A stretch of 64,000 nucleotides of DNA, from positions 24,317,501 through 24,381,500 of the forward strand of contig NC_088308.1 in assembly GCF_910592395.1 (NCBI RefSeq), written 5' to 3'. The notes under the pieces were generated by a model, which had not been told where the DNA came from, searched no databases, and was given only the letters and a program-made list of their open reading frames with translations. The stretch's first letter is position 1; every line of letters starts with the position of its first letter. The DNA is from Lineus longissimus. Its lineage: Eukaryota; Nemertea; Pilidiophora; Heteronemertea; Lineidae. Positions 24,910 through 40,218 of the stretch are shown here, one piece after another. A program made the translations under genes and the position numbers.

Positions 24910-27900
24910 TCCAGCTGTAATGCTTTATAACGAGCTGATCTGTTTTGGCCTATTTTCTTTGAAGGTAGTCTATGCGCTGGTTGAAATATGCTATATGGAG
25001 GTCATTTGGATCACGTCGCTGTAGACGTGTGTGATAAGGGGTCTGCTTGGTATCTGGGGTGGAAATGTTTATATTTGGTGAAATTCTGGTTGAAAAAAAA
25101 TCAAAACGGAAAAGGTGAATGCTGAAGGGATTCCATCGTGGGGTACTACTTCCCACCTGAGAAAAACTAGACTACTTCCACATTTTCGATTTTGCTGGCC
25201 ATCACCTTGAGGCAAAATTTTTGACGTTGATTTTGATGCCCCTATCTCATTAGCAGGAAAACAAGGTATAGGTCTATTACATAATCTTTACGGTGAAGAA
25301 TCCTCTATATGTTCTTTTGGAATAGGAATTCATGAAAAGTTGTGCCTTGTAATGAATAATCAACGTTTTTGCGCCATATCCTGACAACAGCCTGACATTT
25401 ATGGTGCTGTGAATTGCAGCAATGAAATGATCTCACGTCACATTACTATGGGTTCGGAAAGCCTTCTAGTTCTTAATATCGCGGCTCTCTGCGTTTATTA
25501 GCCTTTGGTTGAGTCATTTGATCTGAGACGGGGTAGCACAAAAAATCTTGTTTCCGGGATTGGAGAACATGTCAGCATTCTTGTTGTTTCCTGGTCCTTG
25601 GTTTCAAGGTAATGAAGTCTCCATTTACAATGTTCGTTTCAGAAAGTTATAACTGTTGATCTCACGGCGAGTGCAAAAATTGCTTTTTTGTTTCTTTGGT
25701 AGTTGTAGGTTACATCTGTTGAGCAACCATGCCTTGCCGATAAAATACTGTCATGTTGCAGCAATTAGACTTTGTGACATCCTTCATTGAATATTCAATG
25801 TATGTTTATTGTGCTAGTTTGCAGTCTTTCGGAAACATTAATATTTGTTTTCCCCCTAATATCAGCCCCTGGCAGCATTTATATATCGTGGCAGTGCCTT
25901 CCTCCTGATGAAATATTGCCGCACTAATTATCTCCTAAATAATGAATGTAATTACAATCGGAACTGTGCCACATGTTGGTGAATTAATGTATAACTTATG
26001 GCAGATTAGATGAACGCTGCGAATGAAGTATCATTTTAGATTTAATCTGTCCTGTAAATTTGTCTCCCGTGGTGACGAGCAATCACATCAGTCTCGCTAA
26101 ACAGATGCTGATGTTATGTACGTGATTGTTTTCGTCCCGAACAAGCTTACCAACTATATTCCTGAAATATCGTCATAAGTGCGCATCTTGAAGCTATGGG
26201 CTAAATAACTGTGCTACTCACACTAGCAATTCCCAAAGCATTTTGTGGTGAATATCAGTTTTGGCCTTACTATATTCTTGAGCCCCTTGTGTAGTATAAA
26301 ACATTGATATCAACAGTAACAGAGATTGCCATAAAGCCATGGCATCGTGAATCATATGCGTTATGTACACCGGCCGTGCTTTGAGATCTCCGGGGCTAAG
26401 ACCTGGGCACTAACCATATCTTATTAACCAAACAGAATGCAAAAACCAAGATCCTGAAATTAAAAAAAAGTTCTATATTTTCTAAGGGCTCATTTATCAC
26501 ACAATACGAACAAAGTCTCCATATCCCATAGCAGTTGGTTTGCATACCAACCAGAACATGACAGATTTCATTGGTATGCACTGGGGTTGGCTGAGGAGCT
26601 TGAGCTATCCGAATTAGTCTATTTTGCCAAATCAAGCTAGGTACAGCCTACAGACATCATAAAGAGATTTGTTCGTGTCGTACGTGTGAGTGAGAGCCCG
26701 TTCTTCATTTGGTCGATTCTGTTCTCGGCGCTGATGGATGACTTTCTATTCGAGATGTGTTTGGCTGTATTGCTTGTACAGGAAGCGTCTTCATTTCCAC
26801 CCCAGGTGAAAGCTACGTGAGGTTACAGTTGACATTATCTCCTGTTGACAAGGTCCACGACGAAAAGATGTTGTTCCGTAGTCTACTTGTTGACACTTGC
26901 CTTTTCTGTCTAAATGTTGTACTTTTACTGCATTACCATTGCCTCGTCAACTAATCGAGGGCCCCAACCTTAGAATTTCACTTTGTATATCGTTTTGAAA
27001 GTTGTGAATGTTTTGATGCCTTGCACTGATTGTGCATATCAGGCTGAATCTGGTGTGTTACGTTCTTGGTTGAGAGTTCCCTGTTGCAACAAGAACATTC
27101 TTACTTCAGACTACTCCTTAGGCTTGAAATTCAAGCAGCTTGTTTGTATTCATGTACACTTTAGAATTTTCATATCATCTGCAAAATTCACAAAAAAAGG
27201 GAGATATATTTTCAAAATCCTCTCCAAATGCTGTTGAGTGCCGAAGAAAACCGTTTAAAAACGTTATTCTTGTCTCTCAATCACTTGACAAACGTATTTA
27301 CTGACATACAAACGATGTTTTTCATTTAACCTCGGAAAGAGTGAGAATGTATTCGGCTTTGAACATCCGTTTCCGATTCTCCAAGGCATAAACTATTGGG
27401 AAATAGTGAGAAGATAAGCCGGAAAACATCAGATTACAATGCATGTACCTCACAGTGCAAATATAGGTGTTCTATATCATCACATAAGCCTACTACCACT
27501 GAGCATGCCTCAAGGTTGAACATGTTGAAGCAATTTTGCGTATTTTTTTGTTTTATTACCATGAGGATTCAAATGCGTCTCACTACATTAGTCTAGCCCC
27601 CAGTTTAAAACATTACCCCAGCGTTTTATAGGCCGAATCGCGTCATGATTGAACTTACTGTTGAAAATTGCCAAATTGTAATGATTCCGTGACCTTGGAT
27701 TCGATTCGTTATTCACGATCTTCCAAATAAATTTTTAAAATGGTTTATATTGGTCAAGGTCATAACAGTCATACTGATATGATTATAAATGTCATTTCTT
27801 ATCCTAATACCTAATATCTCTTGACCAGCGTTAAATTATCCTAGGGGAAGCCCGAGTCAACCTATTTTAGGGAGAATTCCACCTGATGCTTTAGGAAGAC

Positions 27901-28742
27901 CCTGTTAAGTTATCTTTTTTTATTCAAGAGTGAAAAACAGACAAGCTTCTGTTTATGAAGATCTGATCGAAGTATTTATGAATACTCGCAACATCATACA
28001 CTTTCTTCTCTTTGAGCGAGTCGAAGTTCTATGACGTCATCCGATCCTGGTAACAGCCGCTTGATGATTTCGGAAAACCTGAGTACCTCGTTTAGATTTT
28101 GGGGAAGACCGCGGTCCTTAATGCAGACTATTTGAGCAAGGAGATCTGATCAGAGCATTGCTATTGATATCTCACTCAGCAACAGTGTGTGTTCGATAAT
28201 CGGGTCGAAGCTAATCCGATAAGTGGATTGATTTGTATCATCATTGTCTCCATTGATTTGTCCTGAAGAGTTGTAACATATTACGAGGGCAAGAATCCAT
28301 TTGACCCTTCTGGGAGTTATGGTAGTAAATTGATAAGAAGAAGAAAACCCAATAGACTTTGCATCATCTCTCATTATGGTATTAATCAGTTAAGTGAGAT
28401 TTTGGTGTTGAGATATTGAGACATATTTAATTGATGATCACGTACATGTATTTTGTAATATAGATTATGGGTAGATTGATGATATTATGCTTTTTTTAGT
28501 GTTTTGAGGGCCGTGTACAATATACAATTTAGTTGTGACCTCCAGTAACTTCATTTCTTCTTGTCGGTCATAAGAATATGTGATATGAGCGAATTTTACA
28601 AGCTAGCTATACAAGGGCTTGGTTCGCCGTGTGCGGAGTTCGCCCAAAACAATGAACAAAAGCCACCTAAGGACAGGCTTTTGGTATGTGTATACTATCA
28701 GCAAGGCGAACGGAAGCCATGCATCATGGAAAGGGATCACGC

Positions 28743-28772
28743 CATGATCAGACATGATCAGACAGATCAGAC
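28743..28772. repeat. 10-bp tandem repeat
   Basis: CATGATCAGA is repeated exactly twice (28743-28762), followed by the related CAGATCAGAC. This is simple slippage of a GATCAGA motif, and no function is suggested. Confidence 0.7.
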
Positions 28773-31700
28773 TGGTTCGATCAAAGATGCTTGATACGGC
28801 ATGTTGGCGACTATTCTACCAAATGATAAGGAAACGACGTTTGGCGCTTATCACCCCAAAGACCAGCATCATTATTCTCCATATGTCACTGGCCATTTTC
28901 GCTAAGCCACCACTACAATAGAATCATTGCCACTTTTGCGGTTAGGCCGACAATCTATTGATGCTCTGCTGTATATTCGCTAGGAGATTACATCCAAGAC
29001 GAACAAGTGACCCTTCGGGATTCCCAGCTCCGTTGATTGCATTCCTAAAGTAACACCATGGTTTTACGGCCTTAGGATGGAACTGACCACAGAGAGTAAT
29101 GCATGATTGTTGCATGTAAGATGCTCCAACGGAACCGTGTGCGATGCCTTTCTTGACTTTGCCCCCTGGCACAAGTCTAGCTATGGTCAGATATTAGGAA
29201 CATAAATGTGATGAGATACGCAGTTTTATCCCAAAACAATGGACATCGATCATCATTGTACTGCTTAACCTGACTATTTTAACCTCGTGTCCACAAGTAT
29301 CAATTGTGTAACTGAGGTTACGTTACGATAATGGGAATGATAACATCTTCAAGAATCGATGGACCTGTCTGGTCTGGGTGCAATTACAAGTCAGTAGACA
29401 CCAAGGCGGCTTGTAATACACAGGTTTTGCTGGCTTGCCTGAAGGCACTCCTCTGATGTATTCTCTGGAGAATACTCTGGGCAGTGTGCTGTTAAATGAA
29501 GTTAAAATATTGACTAATTGAGTCCACTCTGATTACGCTTTACTTGAGTTGATGGCAAGTTTAGTTAGAGAGTTAGCCTTTTTTCGATCAATGTCATAAC
29601 ATGAACAGCCAATGTCTATTCGTATTGTCTATGAATAGAGAGATTAATCCATGTAATGAATGTTTGATGACTCTGATAGTATACTCTTATGTACATTAAC
29701 ATCCTGGTTCACTAATGTCAGATCCATTGATATCATGGCTGCCGGCAGTCAAACGAAATTAGGATTTCTCTCAAAGGTTCTATCTGTTACATCATCTTGT
29801 GAACAAGACAGATATGAAAGTAAATGGCAACTCAAAATACTAGATGGCCTACCTGCCTTTTAGACGTGAGTCCAACCTCTGTACTGGGCGCATAATTGGA
29901 TCGACGGGCGGCATGCAGCTCCCGAATGCCTTGATCAATGTCTACATCCAGTTAGCTCTTGCATTTCCTTGCTCGGTTGACAGCTAATGTCATTTACCAT
30001 TTAGCTTCTGGTGGAATGTCCAATGGATGATAGGAAAACCCTTTCGTTAATATTTGATAAAGTAGGACACAAGTAATGTATGTAGGAGTAACAAACTGGT
30101 CCTTAGTGACAAATGCATTTTCTTTCCTTTAAGAAACGACATGTCTCCAAATGTACCTGACGTATGTTTCGTTTAATTCATCACACCAGAAGATGCTGTG
30201 TTTTGGGAAATAAGAGATGAAGGGAAACTGTGCTTCTGATTATACATTTAGGTATACTCTCAGCACAGGGATGGTCAACAAAATAACGCGTATGTCACTT
30301 ACAACATTATATTTATCTTGTCCAGAAATTGTGTCGCCATAACGCAATTCCGTAGGTTCGGTATCTACATGCATTGTCAGTACTGTATCATGTCCATGTA
30401 CGGAATTACAGAATATCGTTTTGACTAAAACACTTTCTTTATAGACTGTGCCAATACAATATGTGTGTTCGATCGCCATTGTTGTAGTAGTATCGAGTTT
30501 TCGATTTGTATTTACATGTGAATGCTAGATCAAAATATCACACTTAGTCTACCCGCGAGGCCCAGACGTGATTACACATAACTTATTGCTGGATCAGGGT
30601 TCGCCGTGGGTTTTGTAGATTCTGGTCGTGTAAATACTGAATAAGTAATAGATTGCTCTCGATTAGGGACCCTGTGTACATTTGGTGAATGCGCGTACAT
30701 TCCGAAAGTACATTCTGTTGAGTCGCGTTTTAAGACCATGACAGAATCTTGCATTAGACAGAATTATGTTATGATGCGAGTGGGTTTGACTTAATGACGA
30801 TTAAGATCTTCCAGGCTTGCCCACCATTGCCTCCTCATCACTATGACCTTGTTTCTCTTGCTAGAGATTACATGCCCGAGGTGTGCTGATAGCTCAAGTA
30901 ATTCGATCATTCCTCAATTAATTCTAAACTATTTTCCAGCTTTCATTTTCAGTTATGATCATGTGTTGTCAAGTTATAGCTTCTGCTCAGAACTGACTTA
31001 TAAATCTGTTAATTTCTTACTTCAGGTAGGTAGTCCAGTACATTACTTCTTTTTGCTATGAACAGCTGTCGGAATAGAGCATCATTGCGTCTCCACCTCC
31101 ATAGCAGGGGTTTCATCTTCTTAAAAAAGTAATATCAGATATTCCTATCATACTGCAGCCAACCTATTGCGAAATGTAAATCTTGTGTTTTACTTTTATT
31201 TTGACGGCAGACATCACAAAGTTAAAACGCCCTAACGGAAATTGGCTTGTGTGAGTTTTTTATTCCTGTCGAGCATTGCTCCGTAAACAATAACTTCAGG
31301 GATTCCCCGCAAAGAAATAATATTCCTTAATCAAGAATTATTAGTAAATTATTCACTTTCGCCTAATACCACGGGACCAAAATGAACCCATACAACACTT
31401 GCCACGAAACTAATAAAAGGATATTGCAGAAAGCCTAATTCGCAAACAGTGGTTTCTTCAATATTACCGGTTTATTGGAGGATTTTTGATATTCCTTCTC
31501 TCTGGCCAATATTCAACGAGAAATGCATTTCTGTTGGGATACAGCAGTTGTTATCAGTCACAATGATATTACAGTGCCAGATGTTATAGCCATTATTATT
31601 GCAAAGTGATGTCCTGGCTTTTTATGGCGGTGTTTCGTTTGCTAATTGGCAAGTCTCACTGTCCTATGTGGTGGTACACATGTGCTAATGTGTCATTCGG

Positions 31701-34700
31701 CCTTAGTCTATAGTGCATTCATTGGTGTATGTATGACTACAGTCGAGGATACTAATATGAACAAGAAATGAAGCTGTAAAATATGTGAACCTTCCTTGCC
31801 AACTTTCAATTTACAGCAAACAGGAGTTGTTAAGATTTTGTAATGCTCACAACGTTGCTGATGCTCGAACTACATATGGCTATAAAGTGAGGTGCAAGGT
31901 AGATGATCTTACTTTTTCACATATACCCGTCTGTGATCAGAGCGTAACTACTCAATTCTTAAAGACTGGGCAGAATAAGCTCTAGGGACATTTTGTAATG
32001 TGATTCGCAGCTTTCTTACTTGCTTCAGAAACTGAGTGTTGAAACTTGTAAAGCAGTTCGGCTTTGATCATGGCAATGTTCTTATCAGTGAAATATTATC
32101 TAAAATCAGTCGCCTCCATCACATCTAAGAATCATCAGAAAACACGCTTTCATTAAAATCTCTTTGCTATACTTTGGTGTAGATGATAAATACATAGTTC
32201 TAGAGAGTCAAGTCATTAAAAGCTGCTGAACAACATTTCGATCGTGATATACATTCATCCCTATAGATTCTCAATCTACAAATGTCTATTGCGCAAAGCC
32301 GGCAAATGATCCCTTGACTGTGAGAGAAATTGTAATTGAACAAACAAAATAGTTCTTTAATCGATTTACTGGAACGTAGGTGACGCTTATGGCGTTTTGC
32401 CACTAGAAAATGTTTGCAGATGACAAACGAGAATGTAAGACTGTTATTCCCAACACATGATAAACAATGGTAGGCATACATTTTGTATCATTAACTCTTA
32501 AGGTTGCGTTTCCCAGAAAGACGAGCATGGAAAAAATTGTAAAATCAGCCATTAGCTTGTAATTACAAACATTAAGAAGCTACAGATCATGGATATTTCC
32601 CTCAAAAATCGGCAACAAAATGGTAGACCTTGTTTAAAATCTTTAAAGTGCTAACACGATACCTTGGCTTCTTCCCTTGGGAAGTAATTGAAGTGAATCA
32701 AATGGTCAGTTTATTAAAGATGCACCTTGTCGGAGTTTAAATGCGATTATTTGGACCTCGTTAGTTTCCCAAATCAGGTTGGCGAATGGTTGGTCTTCCC
32801 GTGAGTTAGAACGAATCGCGCGATGTTGTACTGTGAATGCTGATGGCACTTCCTGTCCATGTTGACTACCGGAGTCAGGTGTGTTGGTCATAATCTTGTG
32901 CCCCCTCGGGAAGAATGTGAAGGGCAACGGTTGCAATCAAGAAAACGTCTAGGATCGACAACAATTGACCTATCATGTGATAGCGATTTGACTCATCCCG
33001 ATTGGGGTAATTTAAATACTGTCCTGTAATTCTAAGGAGCCTAGAATCCAGATCTTTTCTTTCGAATGCGCTTCGCCATTGTCGTTGATAGAATCCAATT
33101 TGCGAAGAAGGATAAAGATTTTATCTCTTGGGCCATAATCGCGCCGTTCCATGCATGGGAGAGATATAAACCAACATATTAATAAATAACACATTTATTA
33201 TTAATACGACTTGGCTATAAAAGGCAACTGTGTGGGGAGGATTCGCGAACTGAACTGGATCGCATGAGATGTCAACACAAGATATAATAGGTTCGAAGAA
33301 TTGAAATTTTGAAATGAACCAGAGCAGTGAATTGAGAGACATTTTTACTCTGGCATTCTGTTACTGCAAAGATCGAATCAGCAAGATGAAAAACCAATCG
33401 TCTTGGATATCTTGTTCTGGTAGATTTCTTCAAAAAGGCCTTCGAAATCAGCATTAAAGAAAGTCGTTCGTACTAAGTGTTCCATTACGTCCATATTCCA
33501 CTCGCAATCAATGAGGCGAAAAGATTTGTACATCCGACCGGAAAAGAAGAAGCAGCTGGGAATACATAGTGTGTCTTTCATCTGCTCTTGTTACTTAAGG
33601 ACCGAAGCTGGCATGGTTGGAAGCCGATGAAACGGGGACTTTCTTATTAATATTCGAACATTTGTACGTCAGTCCATACGAAATATTGACGTGTTTGATT
33701 CCTGGTCTGTTAACGTTCTTTGTCGATGCAGAAATAACCTAAATAAGGCATGTGGCACGGTTAGATAAATCAAGATCTCGAGATATAATCATGTGCAAGA
33801 CGAGAGGCTAATACGAACCGCGAGGTGAAGGTACTCTGATCGAGTTCGATCATCATCAGACCACTTCCCACAAACACTCGTTGTCTATTTGTCTTCCTTA
33901 CCACAGGAACTGCTTCTCCCTAAATGACATTAGTTCCGTATTCACACCATGTGGCCTAATCAATATGATAAAGGACGTCTCAGTCTTGCCTGGTCGGTCT
34001 TGCTTGCGTTGTCTTGTTGCGACCAATATTAATTTGTCGACCGGACAAGTCCGACTTGTCGACCAACCATTACGGTTAATATGAAAGGTATAGGACACAC
34101 AGCAAGTCTCAACTGACAGTTGAATATCGTACATATTGGACATATGAGTGGGTCGGCATGGAAGATACAAGTCATCGTAGCAGACCTAGTTCAGTGTGAT
34201 ATTAGTCTTACAAGACACTATTACTCTCCACCTTTTCTGTATTGCTTCTTTTCGCTTGAGCTGGGCTTCCGCGCCAGTCACCGTCTTTCCGCCGTTGTCT
34301 AACCCGAGATAATCGCTGTGATCTCCTTCATCCCACGCTCACCTGAGTTGAAGATGTCGAGGTGACACCGCCAGCGGGCAAGAGCAGTCATCTTGACATT
34401 GAAGAGACTCGAGGTGTGCAACATACGCAAATAACCCGTTATTGAATCAGGGGCGGACAGGTCACGTTGGCCCTTGCATAAAATTTCGCAGAAACTTCTT
34501 ATAGAAGGATACTGACAGGTGGACGGCTTATTATGCTATATGATTTCATTTTGTATGCAAGTTGCTTCAATTGATCTCCCTGTTCTCTAGCTCTAACCAG
34601 TGGTGCATAAAATTACTCACTTCGTGGTTCCCATGATTTACTCTCGGGTGATGGTCATTTTTGTGCGATGTTTTTGCATGCAAGTTGTCCCTAATTCGAT

Positions 34701-36609
34701 TCCCTGCTCCAAGTCTAGTGCTGCAAAAGTACAACCAATAGCGTTGTTTCCTGAGGTTATCTTTTTGTTGGTAGGACGTCTTTTTATACCATCAAGGGTG
34801 TGTTTTTTTTAAATTCATTTAAACGCCTTTATATGATTAGAGTTGTACAACAATAAAAGCAATTGATAATCACATGTACACTTACTACCTTCAACAACTG
34901 CATTTTAAGCCATGTTTTTTTTCTATTCCCTCTCTAGCAGATGGCATGATAACGTTTTTAATGGATTCTCATTACGGGTACAAGTCAGTTTTTCTAGCAG
35001 ATGGGAAAACTGCTTTTTATATAGAATTCTTCTCATCTACTATCGGATTGTTGTCTTTATCCGTCTGGTACTAAGACGCTTATCGCAACAATAGCAGATG
35101 ATGAAATAATGAAACGACTGCTTTCTTGATACACATTACCGAACTGAATTGGCCGTGCGTGAAAAACTCCGTTAAGACCTTCGGGGTATGTTGCGATTAT
35201 TTGATCGTATAAAAATAATGGGAAATATCCTAGCGATATGAATGTGTTTCTGAATCTCTAATCAATATACAGTTGAGACAACATTAACAATGCTCTTAAC
35301 AGGGTGCGACAATATCTCCTCCAATGATGAAGAGTACTAGTAGTCCATGCCTACTATGGGTTTGTCAATACACTGTGCAGTGGCGTTGTGATTGTTTGCC
35401 TTCCTCGAAATAGGATGCTGAGGTATATGATTTCACATTTGCTACTCATACCTATCTGATACATACAAGATCACATTCAAGAAAATGTCATCGTGGATCA
35501 GAAAAACACGAACTCCTGTTACATCCTGTTTATGCATCGACTCAGTTCGCCATCAACACTCGTGAGATCCCCTGGGATTTCACCAAAAGCTCGTGATGGA
35601 TACCATTCTGAACGTCCTTGTCACAACTCGCTGGTTTTTTAGGTTCCGAGTTTGTAACATTAGAACTCAAGCATGTCATGTGAGAACCTGATCCTTCGTA
35701 TATGAATGTTTATAGTTGACACCTGTTAGAATTAGTACAGGATTTGATAATATAAGGATAAAGATGCATGAAGCTTCATAATCTTCTTTGAGTTTTCATG
35801 GGGATGGTTGATCTGTCAGTGATCCTCTGCGAGTGAGGAGGTTTATTATGCCATTATCTTGTCTTGCAGCATATTTTTGCACAGCCTAGTTGTACGATTC
35901 TCGAGTTGAATAAATTAATCAATACGACTTTTAAAGCTTGCTTGGTTGCTACAGGGCAAGCAGGTCAGACTCGGTGCAAATTTTATTGGGTGTGTTGCTT
36001 TTCTTTTTTATATTTTTGGAAAACATTTTTCGCCGAAGTAATCGCCATTCTATGACAATCATATTGCAGGTGACACGACACACCAGCGAAAAAAAGTTGG
36101 TTTGCACATTGCAGTCACCGGCATATGATAGAAAAAGACAAATCATACTAAGCATCTGCTAAGGAAAGCGCCCTGTCGAGGAAGGAGAAAACAGGAACTT
36201 TGTGTCGTCCGAGGTTTTTTTGTAAAAAAGGGACTTTGCAGCACATGTATGCATTTGGATCTCCAGCTTTGAATCCTGTAACTTGCTTCTTCTTCTATAT
36301 TGGAACATGGTGGAAGACAAACAATATGTCTTTTCGCCTCCTCTTGGAATTACTTGTCACAACCACTCTCTGATTTAGAGTGGCCGTTTAGAGTCTAAGG
36401 ACTTGGAGGACTGCAAATCGGCCAGGGTAGTGTCTGCATGACCGTTGCAGATATTAAAGTTGATGTAATACAGAAAGTAGTCTAATTCGGAAAGAATATT
36501 AATTTCATCACATCTTCGTTTTAGCAGTTTATATATTTTGTGGAAACCGTGATCCAAATCTCTTTGACTACCTGATCGATGCTATCGCAACAAATCTAAC
36601 AATTACGAA

Positions 36610-36658
36610 AAGCTAAGTGGATACTGTTTTGCGAAGCTAAGTGGATGATGCTTTTTGT
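36610..36658. repeat. 24-bp tandem duplication
   Basis: AAGCTAAGTGGAT occurs twice 24 bp apart (36610 and 36634), each followed by a related T-rich segment. It is a short local duplication in intron 1 with no coding content. Confidence 0.7.
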
Positions 36659-39600
36659 GAAACTGGGGGAAAAAAACAGTCAAATCAACCAACCTCTTCT
36701 TAGTTGTAATTTTTGTAGTTTTAATAAACGTAATCCATTTGGTGCGCCTTGAAGCAGGCTTACATCAGAGGTTTGATGCACTCCTCGGTGAACAAACTTC
36801 AATGATTCTTTTTCCAATCCCCTTGTTCGTAATCGCCTTACTGGAAGAAGCATTTCGCCGTAATCCGCCCCTAGATAAACACAATAAGAGGCAAGGGTTT
36901 TTTTCTCAGTTGATTAGAATAGTTAACTGTGAAATTATTGACTCAATTAAAGTTCTCCTTCCTCTACCTCTTTAACTCTTTTCAATTCTCTACTTAAAAA
37001 TATGGCTTGCAAATAGATATATTTTCTCAATGATATATACATAAGTGAAGATTTTGATGGGGAAAATGCGTTTCTGTAAAACATCATTAATAAAAGAATA
37101 TTTTGAAATTGAGGAACTTAAAAAAGCTATATCTTTCCAAGGCTAAACGTGTACAGTATTGTGCTGTCTCACGTACGACAAGATATTTTGTAACATATTG
37201 CGCTAATTCTGCACTTTGGTCAAAATACTATCTTGGTAGTTGTAAAACAATTTTCAAGTTTGAATTATCGTAAATCACAATTTGTCAATAGCTAGGGCCG
37301 CTTTCCACATTAGCCTCCAGCGACAACTTCTAAGTTTTCAGTTGACTCAGTAAATGTTCTGAAATATTAATTACTTTGCATTAAGTAACCTGAATAATTA
37401 ATTTTTATTTACTACCTGCTGGCTATATTATGTCAAATCTGGTGCGTCTAATGTACCATGCAGTTGACGTGTTTAGCACATTACACACAAATAACCCAAT
37501 AAAGTCAGAGAATCAGCTGCATCCGTGCTCCCCATTACTTGAATAAATCAATGTTTGATAAAACTGTTTGAACATCTTTATTTTCTATACAAAAGACATG
37601 CAATGTCCTTTTCCATATACGGGCCCCTCGTTTTGTTCACTTCACCTTTTTTCTCAAATCTGCCCAGCTTTGGCACTTTCACCGAAATCTTTTGGTTTAA
37701 TTCTATATAATACAATCTCACATTGGACTCATTCTCTGCTTATTAAGAGCTATGCCCTCCGTCCTCGCAGTCCGAAGATGATACCTGCATTCTATTCTTA
37801 AGAATGTATCTGATAATACTCTTGTTATATCATGTCCATTGTGTTCTCCGCTAACCATACTTCTATAAATATTTTATATCAAATAACGTTCTTCAAGCTT
37901 CGCTGGCCATACGCAGTTTGACTACGGGAGTGTTGGACGGACTCTGTGGTTGATTCCACCTCTAAAAGAAAGATGACTCTAGTACTTTGATGTACAAGTG
38001 GTACCTCAATAACATGTATGTTTCAACTAACACGAATTGACGCAAACCGTTGAAATGAATGACTAGGGCATTCGTCCCTGTCCGCCAGAATAAGATAACT
38101 ATGATTGATACGGTGTATTAATGCATCGGCTAATCTAGTTAAGGGTGGCCGCCATTACCATCATAATGCTTGGAAAAAGATTTGCGATCACCCATATAGT
38201 GGAGGCCTTATCTCAGGGGAAACCGATCGGTCAGGGGGAAGTTAAATGAATATGAACAATTGTATTTAGTTGAATAATGGCCGGTATCATACCTTCCTTT
38301 AGCCGTTATAACACCAGTCTGGAGGTCGATATTACTGTTGCGGATCCAAACTCCCCGACATACCCAGCTTCAAACCTTAGAGATAATTGGTCTGCTGGCC
38401 GTTAGCTTTATTGAACGAGTCCCCCTGCTGGCAACTGATAGGTGCATGCCATTAATTTGAGCTATTCCACACATGTACCGGAAAAGGTAATTCGGTATCG
38501 AAGAGGGCATAAATACTGTCCTGGTGTTGTATTATGACGATTTCGGAAATGACGTGAAGTTGAAATGTTGAAATATGTTCGATAACTTGTTTTCGAATTC
38601 GGGATTTGATGCCAGTCCTTCTGACAAACATCTGGGTGTAATTGCGAGCGCCCTTTGTCTACCCGTTGCAAGGAAATTAAGATTCTGACGTGCAGTGCTT
38701 CCTTTATTCAAATATGTATGGTCGACATGTCGATTTTTTTAACGCCCATCATGTTGGAACGCGTAATTTTAGTGAGCACTTCTTTTAAGCTATTTTTTGT
38801 GGCTTGATGAAGGAGTTATTTTCACCGCGACAAATATGCAGTTATTTTTCATCATCCAAATGCCCTAAGGCCATATGGCCAACATGCAAATGCAACCCGA
38901 TGTATTACCATACAATTTTTGGACAGCAATACAATTTTGCGAAATTGTACACCAGCTGATTATTTGGTATGCAATATGTCAAGTGCACAATTGAATTTGA
39001 GGCGAAATTGGACTCTGCCAAATCATCCTCAATCTGAAGTCATTCATTTGGTATTTTTATCGCCTTCTTGTAGCCGGGTCATCATTTGTCACCTTTCCAT
39101 CAAAATTCGCCAGACGCGAGGCTGTATTATCACGGTCCGAGTCATTCGTGCCGGTGGCATTTCGATGATTTTGTTCGCGAGGCGAACGTGTCCATCGAGT
39201 TTGTTCTGAATCACCATTCGGATAGGTTTTTGTTCATAAATATTCGCCAGTGGAAAAGGCCGCTGAGTGAGCCGTGCTGCCATTCATTGTAGACAGAAGT
39301 AGATTTCATTTCAAAGAAATACAATGGAGGCTGTTTGAACTGTACGTATATGTACATGGACATGTTCATTGGTGCAACGGAACGACACGTTCCTTATTCA
39401 TTGATTATCACAAACAATTTCAAATTAACTTTACACTCTCTTACCGCACATCCGAGGAGGAATGCCTATAGTGCTTCGGTGTCAGACCCCCGAGAGTCAA
39501 AGTATGAAGAAACGATAGAACTCACTACGTGGTACCCTTTAGGGTCAAGCTTACCGCTCGACGGAATAGTCCTGTGCGACTTCATCACGTTACTCTCAAA

Positions 39601-40105
39601 CACGAGCAACATATCTTGTTTATTACTACCAACGAGTCTGCAATTATTAGTGAGTTTTATGACGTGCCAGTCGTTTCGCTTTCGGGATAAAAAACTGTCA
39701 TTGCCTAAAGCGCGTTTCATAACTAGTGAACGTTTTTACTCCGGAAATTGACTACGCCTAAATCACCGTGTGGGGAATAAAATGGGCTTCCGCGGTGATT
39801 ATATGAACTGATCAAGTTTAGCAAGCTGCCGTAGAAAGAGACACGATGGTAACAATATCCATTTCGAAACTTGGCGTTAAAGTTACCACTTTATCCTTGC
39901 ATTCTTAATTGCAGAAAAATACATATGTCTGGTAGTACATCACCCAAATTGGTTACGTCGGCGATGTTTATTAGTTATTCATAAAGTATGCTTCAAATGG
40001 ACTCTCTTCCCAGTTTCGGAGAGAATTATGCAATGCCTGACAAAAAGAAGGTGCATGCTCTTAAACACATCTCGAAGTAAAAGTAGCGACTTGAAATATA
40101 ACTTT

Positions 40106-40143
40106 ACTTTTGACATGATACTTAACTTTTGACATGATACTTA
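40106..40143. repeat. Perfect 19-bp tandem duplication
   Basis: ACTTTTGACATGATACTTA is present twice, head to tail, with no mismatch, which suggests a recent event. A third partial match, CTTTTGACATG, follows about 25 bp later. Confidence 0.85.
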
Positions 40144-40218
40144 CGTACCATGTGTGTAGCGTCTTTTGACATGCTTCAGAAATAAATTCATCACACTCAA
40201 GCCGATGATATATGGTCT

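Noticed and set aside
34035-34066. p53-like half-site GGACAAGTCC next to an imperfect inverted copy and a repeated TTGTCGACC
   Set aside because: The second half-site has mismatches and overlaps the first; single half-sites are frequent by chance.
39335-39751. 138-codon plus-strand ORF in intron 1 and an overlapping 84-codon minus-strand ORF
   Set aside because: Both strands are open over the same bases, and there is no family similarity or good splice sites; this is consistent with local composition.
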